A DNA stretch of 42,557 bases. Origin: an uncultured Flammeovirgaceae bacterium (GTDB taxonomy: Bacteria; Bacteroidota; Bacteroidia; Cytophagales; Cyclobacteriaceae). The notes below the pieces were generated by a model. That model saw only the letters and a list, made by a program, of their open reading frames with translations. It ran no database searches and was not told the origin of the DNA. A program made the translations under genes and the position numbers. How positions within the stretch are numbered: position 1 is the first letter of the stretch; each line of letters starts with the position of its first letter. Location of the stretch: positions 1 through 42,557 of the forward strand of contig CAKZYJ010000526.1 in the NCBI GenBank assembly GCA_937884755.1, written 5' to 3'. This document shows, in pieces, positions 42,336 to 42,557 of this stretch.

Positions 42336-42557
42336 ATGCACGCTTTTTTGTCGTACATTTCGCTCAAACCGTTTAATATCCTATTAGTAAGCGTTCTAGT
42401 TTTTTCTACCTCCTGTCATCAGTTACTGGAAGACCTTCTGGATGATCTAGAGGACGAAGGCTACGATTGGGAACTACTGGAACGAATTGATCTTACTCAA
42501 GCTGGCTTAATTCCCGAAGGAGTAGAGTACGATCAGCGTCGGAGCAAGTTTCAGGTG
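42336..42557 (+). CDS. Lipoprotein, SMP-30/gluconolactonase-like, 5' part only
   Basis: The ATG at 42336 opens a frame that runs to the window edge (74 codons). It encodes a signal peptide ending in VFSTSC, a lipobox with Cys27, then HQLLEDLLDDLEDEGYDWEL and TQAGLIPEGVEYDQ with RRSKFQV. The 'P-E-G-(I/V)-x-Y-D-x-x-R-x-x-F-x-V' start is typical of SMP-30/gluconolactonase/LRE-type propellers. The domain itself is not in view, so the name is provisional. Truncated by the window boundary. Confidence 0.6.
   Translation, partial: MHAFLSYISLKPFNILLVSVLVFSTSCHQLLEDLLDDLEDEGYDWELLERIDLTQAGLIPEGVEYDQRRSKFQV

Noticed and set aside
1-42557. CRISPR arrays, insertion sequences, prophage genes or tRNAs
   Set aside because: None seen: no regular spacer-repeat pattern, no transposase, integrase or phage structural motif, and only the tmRNA shows a tRNA-like end.

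Overview
The window looks like chromosomal DNA of a Bacteroidota member, most likely a gliding or surface-active Cytophagales relative. The evidence is a type IX secretion (T9SS) type-B sorting domain protein beside a PorP/SprF homologue, several TAnnTTTG promoter elements typical of the phylum, a tmRNA whose tag reads GESNYAMAA, weak Shine-Dalgarno sequences, and many SpI/SpII-type exported proteins. Gene density is high. No CRISPR array, insertion sequence, prophage or tRNA was seen. The assignment below genus level is not attempted.

Layout. 1-196: 5' part of an ECF sigma factor (minus). 304-3949: a compact minus-strand four-gene unit (flavin amine oxidase, small lipocalin-like exported protein, outer-membrane barrel protein, C45-type Ntn amidohydrolase/acyltransferase). 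4453-5676: an AT-rich lipoprotein gene with an EreA/ChaN-like E-x-x-H motif. 6021-6427: ssrA (tmRNA), minus, with terminator. 6635-11230: class I aminotransferase, RfaE1-type heptose kinase, a 601-residue TrkH/KtrB potassium transporter and a DUF2062 protein. 11237-22122: a surface/secretion region with a giant T9SS cargo protein (minus), a divergent PorP/SprF gene, an M48 protease and a TPR/PD40/OmpA protein resembling the PorE type. 22162-24952: a plsB-like acyltransferase followed by gpsA, which carries a single in-frame amber codon. 25092-29429: tpx, a small hypothetical gene, ftsK and lolA. 29487-31284: a four-gene VOC/EVE/MarR/VOC operon preceded by two near-identical palindromes that look like MarR operators. 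31292-33486: asd followed by a class I methyltransferase. 33792-42557: TPR lipoprotein, two outer-membrane barrel proteins, a DUF418 protein, several unrecognised conserved-looking proteins, a GNAT acetyltransferase and the 5' part of a probable SMP-30/gluconolactonase-like lipoprotein.

How genes fit together. GpsA would make glycerol-3-phosphate and PlsB would acylate it, so their overlap makes sense; the amber codon would stop this supply unless it is an error, is suppressed, or is bypassed. The cargo, PorP/SprF and OmpA/PD40 proteins probably belong to one surface-display or T9SS sub-pathway. The MarR operon is probably self-regulated. Many intergenic gaps hold imperfect inverted arrays of short phased repeats (GTGTTxxx octamers or TTCATTG-like heptamers) that none of the genes explains.

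The observations most worth following are the amber codon in gpsA, the twin-operator VOC/EVE/MarR operon, the octamer repeat elements, the amine oxidase/C45 operon, and the unassigned two-transmembrane protein at 39978-40679.
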